Notes: generated from the letters alone by a model not told the origin. 56,080 nt of DNA from Acidobacteriaceae bacterium (GCA_003140235.1 PLJN01000081.1:1-56080), one strand, 5' to 3'; positions 8,399 to 17,496 are shown, counted from the stretch's first letter. Program-made: numbers and translations.

Positions 8399-10066
8399 AT
8401 GACGACCAGCAACCTTCCCGATCGCCTCGACTCCTGGAAGGAAATCGCCACATTCCTGCGCCGGGACGTGCGTACGGTCCAGCGCTGGGAGAAGAAAGAA
8501 GCACTGCCCGTCCATCGTCACCAGCATGACAAGCTGGGCTCCGTGTATGCGTTTCGGGCCGAGCTTTCTTCGTGGTTCAATGGACGTCTGCAAGCCGGGG
8601 CAGGAGCTACAGCGTCCGCGCAAGCCCTGGCCCATCCTAGCGAGGGTCCCAAGGTCAAACTGGCAGTGCTGCCGTTCGGCAACCTCAGTGGACAGGAAGA
8701 CGACAACTATTTCAGCGACGGCCTGACCGAAGAGATGATCACCCAGCTCACGCGGCTGGAGCCCGGGCGTCTCGCGGTGATTGCCCGCGCCACGGCAGCA
8801 AACTACAACTCGAGTGCCGAGTCCCTCCAACAGTTAAAGCAAAACTTGAATGTTGACTACGTTCTTGAAGGCAAGGTACGGCGAGCAGGGAAGCGTGTGC
8901 GCATTACCGCACAGCTCATCGATTTGGAAGAGCACACCCATCTCTGGGCCGAGACTTACGAACGCGACTTAAGTGACATCCTGACCGTACAGGCGGAAAT
9001 TGCCCAGGCGTTTGCCAGCGAGATCAATCTAGCGGTAACGCGGTCGGAGCAAAGCCGATTAGTGGACCTTCAGGCCAGCAGCGGCAGAGTAAATCCCGTC
9101 GCGTATGAAAGCTACTTGAAGGCCCGGTACCACTTGCAGGGACTTACGCCGGCCAGTCTGAAGAGCAGCCTTGTGGACTTCGAGCATGCCATCAAGGAAG
9201 ATCCGCGCTACGCGCCAGCTCACGCTGGTCTGGCATACGCGTATGGATTGCTGGCCATTGCGCCTTTTGATCTGCTTCCGCCCCGTCAAGCCATGCCCCA
9301 GGCTGAAGCCGCCGCAAAGCGCGCGCTTGAGTTGGACAATACTCTAGCCGAAGCCCACGGTGCGCTGGCGCTCGTGCTTCATCATTATCACTGGGATTGG
9401 GCGAAGGCCGAATCCAGCTACCAGCAAGCGCTGGAATGTAATCCTGATTATTACGTCACACACCTTTGGTACTCGTGGCTACTGCTTGCCTTGGGACGCC
9501 GCAAGGAAGCTTTCGCGGAACTCAAGAAGGCCCAGGTGACCGCGCAGGAAACCGATCCGGAGCGGATGGTGACGGTCCACGCCACGCGCGCCGCTGCCCA
9601 TTATCTGGGACGCGAATATCCTCAGGCTGCTGAAGAGTTCGGCAAAGCACTGCAGGTTAGCCCGGATTATTTCATGCTGCACTACGTCCTTGGCAGGTCT
9701 GCCTCACAGTCCGGCTCTGAGCAATCCGAGACCGAATCAAAGCAGGCGCCGAAGTCACCCGGTGAAATTCCACTGATGGATACAGCGTGGGGACTCGTGA
9801 ACGCGGTCAATGGGAGAAAAGACCAGACGGAGGAGACAATCCGCACGCTAGAGGCCGCCGCAAAAAAGCGCTATGTTCCGGCAACTTATTTTGGGATGTT
9901 ATACGCCGGTCTGGGCAAGAAAGACCTGGCACTGACCTGGCTGGAAAAAGCCTACGAAGAGCGCGCTGACGGCTTGACCTGGCTGAATGTGCTGCCGGCA
10001 CTTGATGGCCTGCGCTCCGAACCCCGGTTCCAGGACTTGCTCCGACGGATTGGGTTTACACGTTAA
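8399..10066 (+). CDS. HTH / TolB-like / TPR regulator
   Basis: 555 residues. The N-terminal helix-turn-helix (RLDSWKEIATFLRRDVRTVQ) and LPVHR...VYAFRAELSSWF match the paralogue at 1734-3122. Residues about 83-220 form the TolB-like/FlgO-type domain seen in CadC-like regulators (KLAVLPFGNLSGQEDDNYFSD, DYVLEGKVRRAGKRVRIT). Several TPR repeats follow from about 240 to the end. No clear membrane segment separates HTH and TolB-like parts, unlike the paralogue. Such proteins probably bind DNA and sense partners through the TPRs. It starts 70 bases after the permease remnant and is divergent in function from it; no operon partner is evident. Confidence 0.85.
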   Translation: MTTSNLPDRLDSWKEIATFLRRDVRTVQRWEKKEALPVHRHQHDKLGSVYAFRAELSSWFNGRLQAGAGATASAQALAHPSEGPKVKLAVLPFGNLSGQEDDNYFSDGLTEEMITQLTRLEPGRLAVIARATAANYNSSAESLQQLKQNLNVDYVLEGKVRRAGKRVRITAQLIDLEEHTHLWAETYERDLSDILTVQAEIAQAFASEINLAVTRSEQSRLVDLQASSGRVNPVAYESYLKARYHLQGLTPASLKSSLVDFEHAIKEDPRYAPAHAGLAYAYGLLAIAPFDLLPPRQAMPQAEAAAKRALELDNTLAEAHGALALVLHHYHWDWAKAESSYQQALECNPDYYVTHLWYSWLLLALGRRKEAFAELKKAQVTAQETDPERMVTVHATRAAAHYLGREYPQAAEEFGKALQVSPDYFMLHYVLGRSASQSGSEQSETESKQAPKSPGEIPLMDTAWGLVNAVNGRKDQTEETIRTLEAAAKKRYVPATYFGMLYAGLGKKDLALTWLEKAYEERADGLTWLNVLPALDGLRSEPRFQDLLRRIGFTR

Positions 10067-10175
10067 AGAGATGTACGTTTGCCAGGCTTGTAATTGTGTC
10101 CAGACGCAATTCGCCCCCCGCCCTACATTCCACTTCTTTAGCACTGCGGATTCTTGCGCCAACCTGAACGCCAGC

Positions 10176-12914
10176 TTACTCCTCAAGCACGGCTTTTCCG
10201 AAAACCGGACGGCCGCCCAGAGAGGTGTAGAAGGCATAGAACGTTATCGCAGCCATCAGCACAATCCCGGTCAGACTGATGCCCGCATACCAGGATGACA
10301 TTTGGGTCGTCAGGGGACAACGATGCAGAATACTGACGACCATGAAATTAACGACCAGCGCCAGCAAGCCGAAGCGGATCATCACAAACACGGCCAAACT
10401 ACTAAAGATCAGAGCGCCCACCACGGCACCCAGATCAGAGCCAAGGGGAAAGACAATCCCAAATAAAAGGACCCATGCGACCGCCGCCGCCCACTCCTTG
10501 CGCAGCAAGGTCCGCAAAAGGAACAAGACAAACAGTAACGCAAGCCAGAAAATAGGGGCAAGCATCAACGAGCCGGCTACATCAGCAACGATGGTCCGCG
10601 CTCCCAGAAACTGCCATTGTGGGCCCGAAGATGGTTGCGTAGGAGGATAGCCGAGCCAGAGGGGAAGCAACAATCCGACGAGTTTCCCAAGAGCGAGCGT
10701 AAACGGCGCCAGGAAACAACCGGCAAGTACATCGCGTCCCACCAATGGATCGCGAAAACCTCCCGCCAGCAAGCGGCTCCAGGAAACCAGCGTAGCGGGC
10801 CAGCGGCGGCGCACATAGGGCTCCAAAGCAATGTAAAGGACCCACAGAAAACAGGACCAGAAAAGCCCCCAGGACAAAAAATCAAGAAAGAGCCCGAATT
10901 CGTCAAAATTCGGGACGTGATGCGCGCCAAAGAGCCACGCCACCGCCGAGGCCGCAAGAACAAAAGCCGCCAGACGAAATGCTCCGCGGCGATCGCCCCG
11001 GCCCAGGCGCAGGTTCCGCCGAGCGAGTAACGCGCCGACCACCAGGACCGAAAGCGTCAGTATGATCAAAAACACCCCAGTTGCCCGTTCGCCGGCGGTC
11101 AGCTGATACTGCTGCATGCGCTCGGGACGGGTCCAGGGGCCAATCAACTCGAAGTAGACGGGCCTGCCACGGTAGGCCGCGGCTTCGATCCGCATCTGAA
11201 TATCGGGGCGCTCGGCCAGCGGTCCTGTCCACGCAGCGCGTGTGTCGCTATCAACAGGAGGCGTCCACATCGGCTGCGCTGTTGTCCACTTCGACGGATC
11301 GAGCCCCGCGGCAGAGAATAGCGGCGCCCAGTCAGGTGGCGACGCCGCGCCTGCCGGTTTGTCAACCTGCGGAGGAACTGCGATGAGCTGCGTAAGGCGA
11401 CCGCGCGGATTGAGCTGGACCAGCGTCATCCCGGACTTATCGAGCGGCGGGTCGTTGGTCCACACGGACCCCAATACAGGTGCATCCGAGAAGTAGACCG
11501 AGGCATAGGCCGCGAGCGGCTGAGGGCTGCCGCGATACCAAAACACGAACGCCCCGGTATCGAGGTGGTCCCAGCGCGTCTTTGATTTGTCGTGTTCCGC
11601 GATATACCGTAGAAACTCCTTCCCCTCGTAGAACCCCATCGCTGTGTCCACCGGCAGCTCGGAATATCCCACACTCTGCAGGATCTCACGCGCGTGTCCG
11701 GCAAGCTCCTCGGGCGGCTTTTCGAGGGGCACGCGCCGGTAGAGCATGGTTGGTGCACTCAACAAAATCGTAGCGGTGACGGACACAATGACTCCCGCCA
11801 GCACAACCCAGGCCACCGCCGGACGCAGACCCTCGGTTTCTCCCGAAGCAGCGACCATCTCGGGCGACGGCGTTTCCCCTGCCGCGAGCGCAGCGGCCAG
11901 CGGATCGCCTCCCGGCAGTGCGGCCGCAACCTGCAACGCCGAAGCGGGGCGCTTCTTGGGATCTTTTTCCAGGCAGCGCAGGATCACCCGCTCGACGAGC
12001 GGATCGATGTCCTTCACCAGCAGCGAAGGAGTTGTCGGAGAGGAGGTCTGGTGCTGGCGGATCAGCTCGACAAGTGTGGCGGCTTCGAACGGGCGCTTCC
12101 CAGTGAAGACTTCGTAGAGCACCAGGCCCAATGAGTAGATATCGCTCTGGACCGAGGCGTCTTTGCCCGCCAGTTGTTCGGGAGCCATGTAGGCAGGCGT
12201 GCCGGCGCCTGATTCCTCCGGCTTGAAACTCCCGGCCATTCCAGCCAGGCCGAAGTCGGTGATGCGCACCTTGCCGCGGCCGTCGATCATGATGTTGGCC
12301 GGCTTGAGATCGCGATGAATCACGCCATGGTCGTGCGCGGCCCCGAGCCCGGCACAGATCTGGCGCGCGATTTCGATGCCTTTGTCGGAAGGCAGACGTC
12401 CAATGCGTCGCAGCAGCGTGGCCAGGTCTTCGCCATCCACATATTCCATGGTAAGAAACGGAAGGCCATCGGCTTCGCCGATATCGAAGACGCGGCAAAC
12501 GTTGGCATGGGACACCTGACGAGCGATGCGAACTTCGCGGTGGAAGCGCGCCAATACTGTGCCATCTTGCGCGATGGATTCCGGCAGGAATTTCAACGCC
12601 ACTGTCTGGCTGAGTTTAAGGTCTTCCGCGCGATAGACTTCGCCCATGCCGCCGCGTCCGGCCATGGCCACGATGCGGTAGCGGTCTTCGAGGACTGTTC
12701 CGGGGATGAACCGGGCGCCATCGAAGGGGTCGGTGGAAGAGGAAATCCGGCCACTGGGAGATGGCTTGCGCGGAGAATTTCCTGGCGCACCGGGAACGCG
12801 AACCGTGGCTTCCGGATCCAGCGAGGCCGTGGCGCCGACCTCCAGCGCGCCACCGCAGGCAGGACAAAAGCGCGCTGCGCCCGGGACTTCACGTCCGCAG
12901 GAAGGGCAATTCAT
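10176..12914 (-). CDS. Membrane Ser/Thr protein kinase with zinc ribbon
   Basis: 912 residues. A zinc ribbon (CPSCGREVPGAARFCPACG) opens the protein. The kinase domain follows, about residues 70-335: glycine loop GRGGMGEVYRAED, Lys in VALKFLPE, catalytic HRDLKPAN, DFG in ITDFGLAGM and APE in GTPAYMAPEQL. A first membrane helix lies near residue 385. A soluble segment of about 220 residues and then seven or eight membrane helices complete the protein; this C-terminal part is not a domain I recognise. The start at 12914 places the ribbon at the N-terminus. It would phosphorylate cytoplasmic targets in response to an envelope or membrane signal. No cognate phosphatase is next to it. Confidence 0.9.
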   Translation of the reverse strand: MNCPSCGREVPGAARFCPACGGALEVGATASLDPEATVRVPGAPGNSPRKPSPSGRISSSTDPFDGARFIPGTVLEDRYRIVAMAGRGGMGEVYRAEDLKLSQTVALKFLPESIAQDGTVLARFHREVRIARQVSHANVCRVFDIGEADGLPFLTMEYVDGEDLATLLRRIGRLPSDKGIEIARQICAGLGAAHDHGVIHRDLKPANIMIDGRGKVRITDFGLAGMAGSFKPEESGAGTPAYMAPEQLAGKDASVQSDIYSLGLVLYEVFTGKRPFEAATLVELIRQHQTSSPTTPSLLVKDIDPLVERVILRCLEKDPKKRPASALQVAAALPGGDPLAAALAAGETPSPEMVAASGETEGLRPAVAWVVLAGVIVSVTATILLSAPTMLYRRVPLEKPPEELAGHAREILQSVGYSELPVDTAMGFYEGKEFLRYIAEHDKSKTRWDHLDTGAFVFWYRGSPQPLAAYASVYFSDAPVLGSVWTNDPPLDKSGMTLVQLNPRGRLTQLIAVPPQVDKPAGAASPPDWAPLFSAAGLDPSKWTTAQPMWTPPVDSDTRAAWTGPLAERPDIQMRIEAAAYRGRPVYFELIGPWTRPERMQQYQLTAGERATGVFLIILTLSVLVVGALLARRNLRLGRGDRRGAFRLAAFVLAASAVAWLFGAHHVPNFDEFGLFLDFLSWGLFWSCFLWVLYIALEPYVRRRWPATLVSWSRLLAGGFRDPLVGRDVLAGCFLAPFTLALGKLVGLLLPLWLGYPPTQPSSGPQWQFLGARTIVADVAGSLMLAPIFWLALLFVLFLLRTLLRKEWAAAVAWVLLFGIVFPLGSDLGAVVGALIFSSLAVFVMIRFGLLALVVNFMVVSILHRCPLTTQMSSWYAGISLTGIVLMAAITFYAFYTSLGGRPVFGKAVLEE

Positions 12915-13034
12915 AGCTGTCGCGCCGAGTATATCACTCCTCGCTATCAGGCTATTTGGCTGCTCGCATGTGGGTGAAACTCGGCTCCTGGAAGCCATAC
13001 GTCACGCGTGAGCTCGGCGTGTCAGGCGACAACC

Positions 13035-13136
13035 CCTCAACCACAAAGGGCACAAAAGAACACGAAGGAAGAAAGGGAACCAGTCAGGTTGTTTTGGGTT
13101 TTCCTTTGTGTTCCTTCGTGTCCTTTGTGGTTGAGG
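13035..13136. repeat. Long imperfect inverted repeat (CCACAAAGG family)
   Basis: A 36-base arm (13035-13070, starting CCTCAACCACAAAGG) is repeated inverted at 13101-13136 with four mismatches and a 30-base loop. The arms are purine-rich on one strand. Sequences of this CCACAAAGG...CACGAAGG type are dispersed intergenic repeats in several soil bacteria. Here it lies between divergent genes and could form a large RNA hairpin upstream of the secreted-protein gene. Confidence 0.8.
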
Positions 13137-13183
13137 TTCTTTGGTTGGGGTTTGCCGCGCTGTGCTACACTCCTGTTCCATTC

Positions 13184-13780
13184 ATGAAGTTGTCACGAAT
13201 TGTCGCTCTGTTTCTCGTGTTTGCCATCCCCGCTTTCGCTGCGGATGAATTCACGCTCTACGAACTCCTGCCGCCGGAAACGCATCAGTTCGCCATCACG
13301 TATGACGTGAGTGCAACCCGTGAGGGCGCGCGGTTTTTCTTCAATCCGGTGCGACCGGGTTCGACTGCGTCCAAAGAACGCGTGATCGCGCGGAGCAGCG
13401 GCAAAGACCTGAAGTTTGAGCTGGTCAGCGGCAAAGACGCGAAAGCCACAGGACTTGTCCCGGCGCAAACTTCCGACGACGCGCAGTTCATCAAAGTCTA
13501 TCTGCCGGGCCCGGTCCCCAAAGGCGGCGAGTCTCGGATTCGCATCTTCAAGACATACACTGACGCTCCATCGTATTACGTAAAAGACGGCTTGCTGGTT
13601 TTTGACCGTCCATTCGGCATCAAGCGCAACGTGGTGGTCTTGCCCGCAGGATGGGAACTCGTGGGCAGTACTTCTCCAGCGATTGTGTCTACGGATGCGA
13701 ACGGCCGTGTTCGTGTCAGCTTTGTGAATGATCGTGACGATCAACTGCCGGTCAAGATTACGGCGCGGAGGTTGCCATGA
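13184..13780 (+). CDS. Secreted hypothetical protein, first of tandem pair
   Basis: 198 residues. The ATG at 13184 begins a signal peptide (MKLSRIVALFLVFAIPAFAA). The mature protein is beta-rich, with ETHQFAITYDVSATREGARF at its front and FKTYTDAPSYYVKDGLLVFD and VVVLPAGWELVGSTSPAIVS later. The longer open frame upstream is rejected because it runs through the inverted repeat. The following gene overlaps by four bases (ATGA) and encodes a related protein, so the pair is translationally coupled. Function unknown; probably periplasmic or surface-exposed. Confidence 0.85.
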   Translation: MKLSRIVALFLVFAIPAFAADEFTLYELLPPETHQFAITYDVSATREGARFFFNPVRPGSTASKERVIARSSGKDLKFELVSGKDAKATGLVPAQTSDDAQFIKVYLPGPVPKGGESRIRIFKTYTDAPSYYVKDGLLVFDRPFGIKRNVVVLPAGWELVGSTSPAIVSTDANGRVRVSFVNDRDDQLPVKITARRLP

Positions 13781-14409
13781 AGAAAGTTTGTATATTACTG
13801 CTGGCGTTCTTTCCGCTCGCGCTGAGCGCGCAGACAGAATCATTCCACCGCGCCGAGCAAGATCGCGAGATCACCTACTGGCTGCTCGATCCCGCAAGTC
13901 ATCAATTCCGTTTCTCGCACGATCTTACCGTCACCAGAGTGGGACAGAAGTCCGTGCACAGCTTCGTGCGAAAGGGAAGTGCGGTCTCCCCGGACTCCAG
14001 GATGACTGACCTGGACACCGGCAAACCGCTCAAGACCTATACGGTAACCGGCAAACAGGTGAACACTCTCGGCTATTATCCGGAGCCAGCCGATCCGGAT
14101 TCGGTCGTGGTGCAAGGAGACCTTGATCATCCAGTTGGCGAAGGCCAATCCGCGCGCGTCAGAGTTGAAGAAACATACACCGACCCGGTTGGCTATGTGG
14201 TGAAAGATGGAGAACTGGTTTGGACGCGAACGCTGGGCCGCCCCCTGAATTTCGTAGCGCTTCCCCCCGGATGGATGCTGACCTCCGTCAACACGCCGGC
14301 AGTCATTTCGCTCGATAGTGAAGGCCGGGTTGTGCTGCGCTTTACCAATACGCGGAATGGCGATCTTGCAATCGTGATCAAGGCGAGGAAGAGGGCAATT
14401 GGCAAATAG
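13777..14409 (+). CDS. Secreted hypothetical protein, second of tandem pair
   Basis: 210 residues with a signal peptide ending near ALSAQT. It shares the plan of the preceding protein: SHQFRFSHDLTVTRVGQKS, EETYTDPVGYVVKDGELVW and VALPPGWMLTSVNTPAVISL match the equivalent blocks of the upstream gene. This points to an old tandem duplication. The start ATG overlaps the previous stop as ATGA, so the two are co-translated. The family is not one I can name; both partners probably act in the same exported complex or on the same substrate. Confidence 0.87.
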   Translation: MKKVCILLLAFFPLALSAQTESFHRAEQDREITYWLLDPASHQFRFSHDLTVTRVGQKSVHSFVRKGSAVSPDSRMTDLDTGKPLKTYTVTGKQVNTLGYYPEPADPDSVVVQGDLDHPVGEGQSARVRVEETYTDPVGYVVKDGELVWTRTLGRPLNFVALPPGWMLTSVNTPAVISLDSEGRVVLRFTNTRNGDLAIVIKARKRAIGK

Positions 14410-15745
14410 CAGTGCTCGGGACATAACACACAACAACGGTAAAACCCGGATCAGAACTGCAAACCTGCTTGTTGGCCTGTTTCTGGCTGTGATTTCATCG
14501 GCGGCAACCTTGTGCCAGCCGGTTTTGCCTGCGCCGGCTACGCGGACGGGTGCGAGTGTGCTCCAGTCTCTTCTCGATAAGAAACAATACCTTGAGCTGG
14601 ATATGGCCTTGAGGCAGGGAACCATCGCTCAGGAAGACGCGGTTTTCTTTCGCGGCGTTCTGGCGAACCGAAAAAACCAGGTCCAGCAATCGATCCAGAT
14701 CCTTTTGCCGATGGCCCGGAAATTGACTCATAGCGCTCCGTCGGTCCGGGAAAGAGATGTCCTGCTTACGCTGGCGGATGATTACGCAAAACTTTTCGAG
14801 TATTCCAAGGCAGAAGCGGAATTTGCCGCGCTTTTGCGAAGGCATGGCCGGTCGCTGAATCGCAAGCAGCGCGTGAATGTCAGCGACCGATTGAAAGAAA
14901 TGCGCGTATTACGGAGTGCTCCGCTCCAAACACTGGAACAGAGCGCCTCCTTTACTCTTCCGGTGACCCACAATCAGCTTGGCTTGCTAGAAATACCGGT
15001 GGGAATCAACGGCCAGACCGAATCCTGGGTTCTTGATACAGGCGCCAACACTTGCGTCATCACGGAGACCACTGCCCGCCGCATTGGCCTGCCACTCCTC
15101 AAGGGCACGGCAACCACTCGGGGCGTGGGGGGAATGCCGCTTTCCTTTCACATCGGCGTTGTTTCCGAAATGAAAATCGGAACCGCCGTTCTTCACAATG
15201 TTGAGCTTGATGTCACAAGTGATAAGAACTTGAACCTGGCGGGGATCCAGCTGCAGGGCATCATCGGTTTCCCAGTCCAGGCAGCTCTGGGAAACATCAC
15301 GTTTTATGCAAATGGCAAGATTGGCATCAACACAGAACCACCGGGGCCGATGGATTCTGAACTCTTCCTGGAAAATCAGACTCCGCTGGTTGCGGTCCAT
15401 GTAGAGGGAAGCAACCTGCTTTTTTCTCTGGACACCGGGGCGGCGGTTTCCACTTTCGACGTGCAATTTTATAACGTCGTGAAAGCCAAGCTCCGGGGAG
15501 AGAAGCGCAGCTTGTTTACGTTCAGCGGGACAGGAGGCCGCCGTTCCTCCCCGGCCTACAACATGTCTAATCTGCGGCTCTCTTTAGGCGGAGAGGAGAC
15601 AACACTGGAAAACGCTTCCGTCTTTGCCGGCTCAACTCAGGCCAGCAGTGGCGACTTCTTCGGAAACCTCGGGCAGGACGCTCTCCGCTCATTTACTTCG
15701 TATAGTGTCGACTTCACTCGAATGAAATTCACCGCAAGGAAGTAG
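14399..15745 (+). CDS. Secreted aspartic protease with two DTGA motifs
   Basis: 448 residues from a TTG at 14399 that overlaps the preceding gene by 11 bases; no better start is visible. An N-terminal hydrophobic segment (LLVGLFLAVISSAATLC) suggests export or lipid anchoring. Residues about 50-165 are helical, TPR-like. Two retropepsin-like halves follow: WVLDTGANTCVIT (Asp213) and LFSLDTGAAVSTFD (Asp345), each ending with a hydrophobic Gly-rich strand (GIIGFPVQ, FGNLGQDAL). Two catalytic Asp in one chain would allow a single-chain pepsin-like active site instead of a dimer. Its overlap with the two secreted paralogues suggests a shared role. The start is uncertain. Confidence 0.83.
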   Translation: MANSSARDITHNNGKTRIRTANLLVGLFLAVISSAATLCQPVLPAPATRTGASVLQSLLDKKQYLELDMALRQGTIAQEDAVFFRGVLANRKNQVQQSIQILLPMARKLTHSAPSVRERDVLLTLADDYAKLFEYSKAEAEFAALLRRHGRSLNRKQRVNVSDRLKEMRVLRSAPLQTLEQSASFTLPVTHNQLGLLEIPVGINGQTESWVLDTGANTCVITETTARRIGLPLLKGTATTRGVGGMPLSFHIGVVSEMKIGTAVLHNVELDVTSDKNLNLAGIQLQGIIGFPVQAALGNITFYANGKIGINTEPPGPMDSELFLENQTPLVAVHVEGSNLLFSLDTGAAVSTFDVQFYNVVKAKLRGEKRSLFTFSGTGGRRSSPAYNMSNLRLSLGGEETTLENASVFAGSTQASSGDFFGNLGQDALRSFTSYSVDFTRMKFTARK

Positions 15746-15810
15746 ATGAGCAGGCAAAAGAAACTGTCCTTTGAGTGATGCTGCAAGAGTGTCGTGGACC
15801 TCGCTGTTTG

Positions 15811-16560
15811 CTATTTGATATTTGCTAATTGCTTTTCCCGCCTCTGACGCGCCACCTCGTACATCACAACCGCCGCCGCAACGGACACATTCAACGACGG
15901 CACCTTGCCCAGCATGGGAATTGACACCAGAAAATCGCATTTCTTGCGGACTTGCTCGTGCAGACCGTCGCCTTCGGCGCCTAATACCAGGGCGCAATCC
16001 ATGCGGTAGTCGATCTGGTCATAGCGTTTGTCGCCGCGTTCGTCGAGTCCCACGGTCCAGATGTTGCGGGATTTCAAGTCTTCAATGGCCCGGCTAATGT
16101 TCGTCACTTTTGCAATCGGCAAGTACTCTGACGCGCCCGCCGACGCCTTGACCACGGTGGCTGTAACGCCCACCGCCCGGCGCTCGGGCAGCACAACTCC
16201 GTCCGCTCCCGCTCCTTCCGCCGTGCGGACAATGGCGCCAAGGTTGTGGGGATCTTCAATTCCATCCAGAACAATGATGAAGGCGTATTGCCCGCGCTTC
16301 TGTGCCAGCAAATCTTCGACGTCGCCATATTGCTTCTCGCCGGTCACCGCGACCACGCCCTGATGTGACGCCGTCTTGGCCAGGCGGGTCAACTGATCGC
16401 GCGGCACGGTGCGCAACGGTACACCGGCCGACCGGCAGAGGATGGCGATCTTCTGAATGCGCGCATCGCCCCGGCCGGGAGCGACGGCGACATATTCAAA
16501 ACGGCGTCCGCGAGCGGTCAAAGCTTCTTCGACTGCATGGATTCCAAAGATGATCTGCAT
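15811..16560 (-). CDS. rlmB: 23S rRNA (guanosine-2'-O)-methyltransferase RlmB
   Basis: 249 residues of the SpoU/TrmH family. The N-terminal substrate-binding part begins at MQIIFGIHAVEEAL. The knotted SAM-binding domain has DPHNLGAIVRTAEG, CALVLGAEGDGL and IPMLGKVPSLNVSVAAAVVMYE, which are the three SpoU motifs. It methylates the 2'-OH of a guanosine in 23S rRNA. The start at 16560 fits the family; the extension to 16623 does not. The last codons lie in a short A/T-rich repeat (TTTGCTA-like units), so the C-terminal KQLANIK may be repeat-derived. Confidence 0.93.
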   Translation of the reverse strand: MQIIFGIHAVEEALTARGRRFEYVAVAPGRGDARIQKIAILCRSAGVPLRTVPRDQLTRLAKTASHQGVVAVTGEKQYGDVEDLLAQKRGQYAFIIVLDGIEDPHNLGAIVRTAEGAGADGVVLPERRAVGVTATVVKASAGASEYLPIAKVTNISRAIEDLKSRNIWTVGLDERGDKRYDQIDYRMDCALVLGAEGDGLHEQVRKKCDFLVSIPMLGKVPSLNVSVAAAVVMYEVARQRREKQLANIK

Positions 16561-16725
16561 TGAGAAATAAGTATAAGCGGATTCCAGAGCTGAGGCCCGG
16601 GTGCGGTCACTCACTTTGAGCATTGTGCACGACGAACTCGTGAATCACATTAGGTACTTGCGACCGGCATTAAACGAACTTAATGTCGAGAACAACTGCT
16701 TCAAAAACCATGTTTAAGGAGAATT

Positions 16726-17496
16726 ATGAATGAATCAATCGTTGCCACTTACGACTTTCGTCTAGTGGCGCTCTCTGTGCTGATTGCCGTCTGTGCTTCG
16801 TACGTTGCGCTCGACGTGGCAGGGCGTGTCGCTGCCACACGCGACCACGCGCGCCGGGCCTGGCTAATTGGCGGCGCTATCGCCATGGGCACCGGCATCT
16901 GGTCCATGCACTACACCGGAATGCTGGCCTACCGCATGTCCATTCCCGTTTATTACCACATCCCAACCGTAATTCTGTCCCTGGTGGCCGCGGTTGTCGC
17001 TTCTTTCATCGCGCTTTTCATTGTCAGCCGCCCACAACTGAACTGGTTTCACTTCACAGCGGGAAGTCTGCTGATGGGCGCCGCGATTGCCGCGATGCAC
17101 TACACCGGAATGGACGCGATGCGGCTCTCTGCGATGCACCATTGGGACACCGGTTTGGTCATGATGTCCGTAGGAATCGCCGTGGTCGTTTCTTTGGCCG
17201 CGCTGGTCATGGCGTTCCTGTTCCGCGAAGAGAAGCTGGGGGTGGTGCCGAAGATCGCTTGTGCCCTCATCATGGGCTCGGCAATTCCGGCCATGCACTA
17301 TACAGGAATGGCCGCAGTGACCTACACGTCCATGCCCGGCGCTCCGGACCTGAGCTACTCCATCGATATTTCCGGTGTGGCCAATACTGCGATTGTCCTG
17401 GTGACGTTTGTCATTCTCGGCTGTGTCCTGCTGTTTCGCTGGAGAGACGCGGCTGCTTTGCGTAACGCCGTCGTTGTGCCGGCGCCAGTACGGTAG
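16726..17496 (+). CDS. MHYT-domain integral membrane sensor
   Basis: 256 residues with seven predicted membrane segments. Three MHYT motifs (WSMHYTGM, AAMHYTGM, PAMHYTGM) occur about 60 residues apart, each at the membrane face and able to bind a metal such as copper; this is the YkoW/CO2-O2-NO sensory module. No GGDEF, EAL or kinase output domain is fused, so it must work through a partner. It has an AAGGAG ribosome site and a strong terminator hairpin behind it, so it is probably monocistronic. The genes that follow are a receiver and two histidine kinases, which are possible partners. Confidence 0.92.
   Translation: MNESIVATYDFRLVALSVLIAVCASYVALDVAGRVAATRDHARRAWLIGGAIAMGTGIWSMHYTGMLAYRMSIPVYYHIPTVILSLVAAVVASFIALFIVSRPQLNWFHFTAGSLLMGAAIAAMHYTGMDAMRLSAMHHWDTGLVMMSVGIAVVVSLAALVMAFLFREEKLGVVPKIACALIMGSAIPAMHYTGMAAVTYTSMPGAPDLSYSIDISGVANTAIVLVTFVILGCVLLFRWRDAAALRNAVVVPAPVR

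Noticed and set aside
12956-13183. N-terminal extension of the secreted protein at 13184
   Set aside because: It runs through the long inverted repeat, and a proper signal peptide begins at 13184.
16671-16692. TAAA...GTCGAGAA as a sigma-28 site before the MHYT gene
   Set aside because: Spacer is 10 bases instead of 15 and the -10 has two mismatches.
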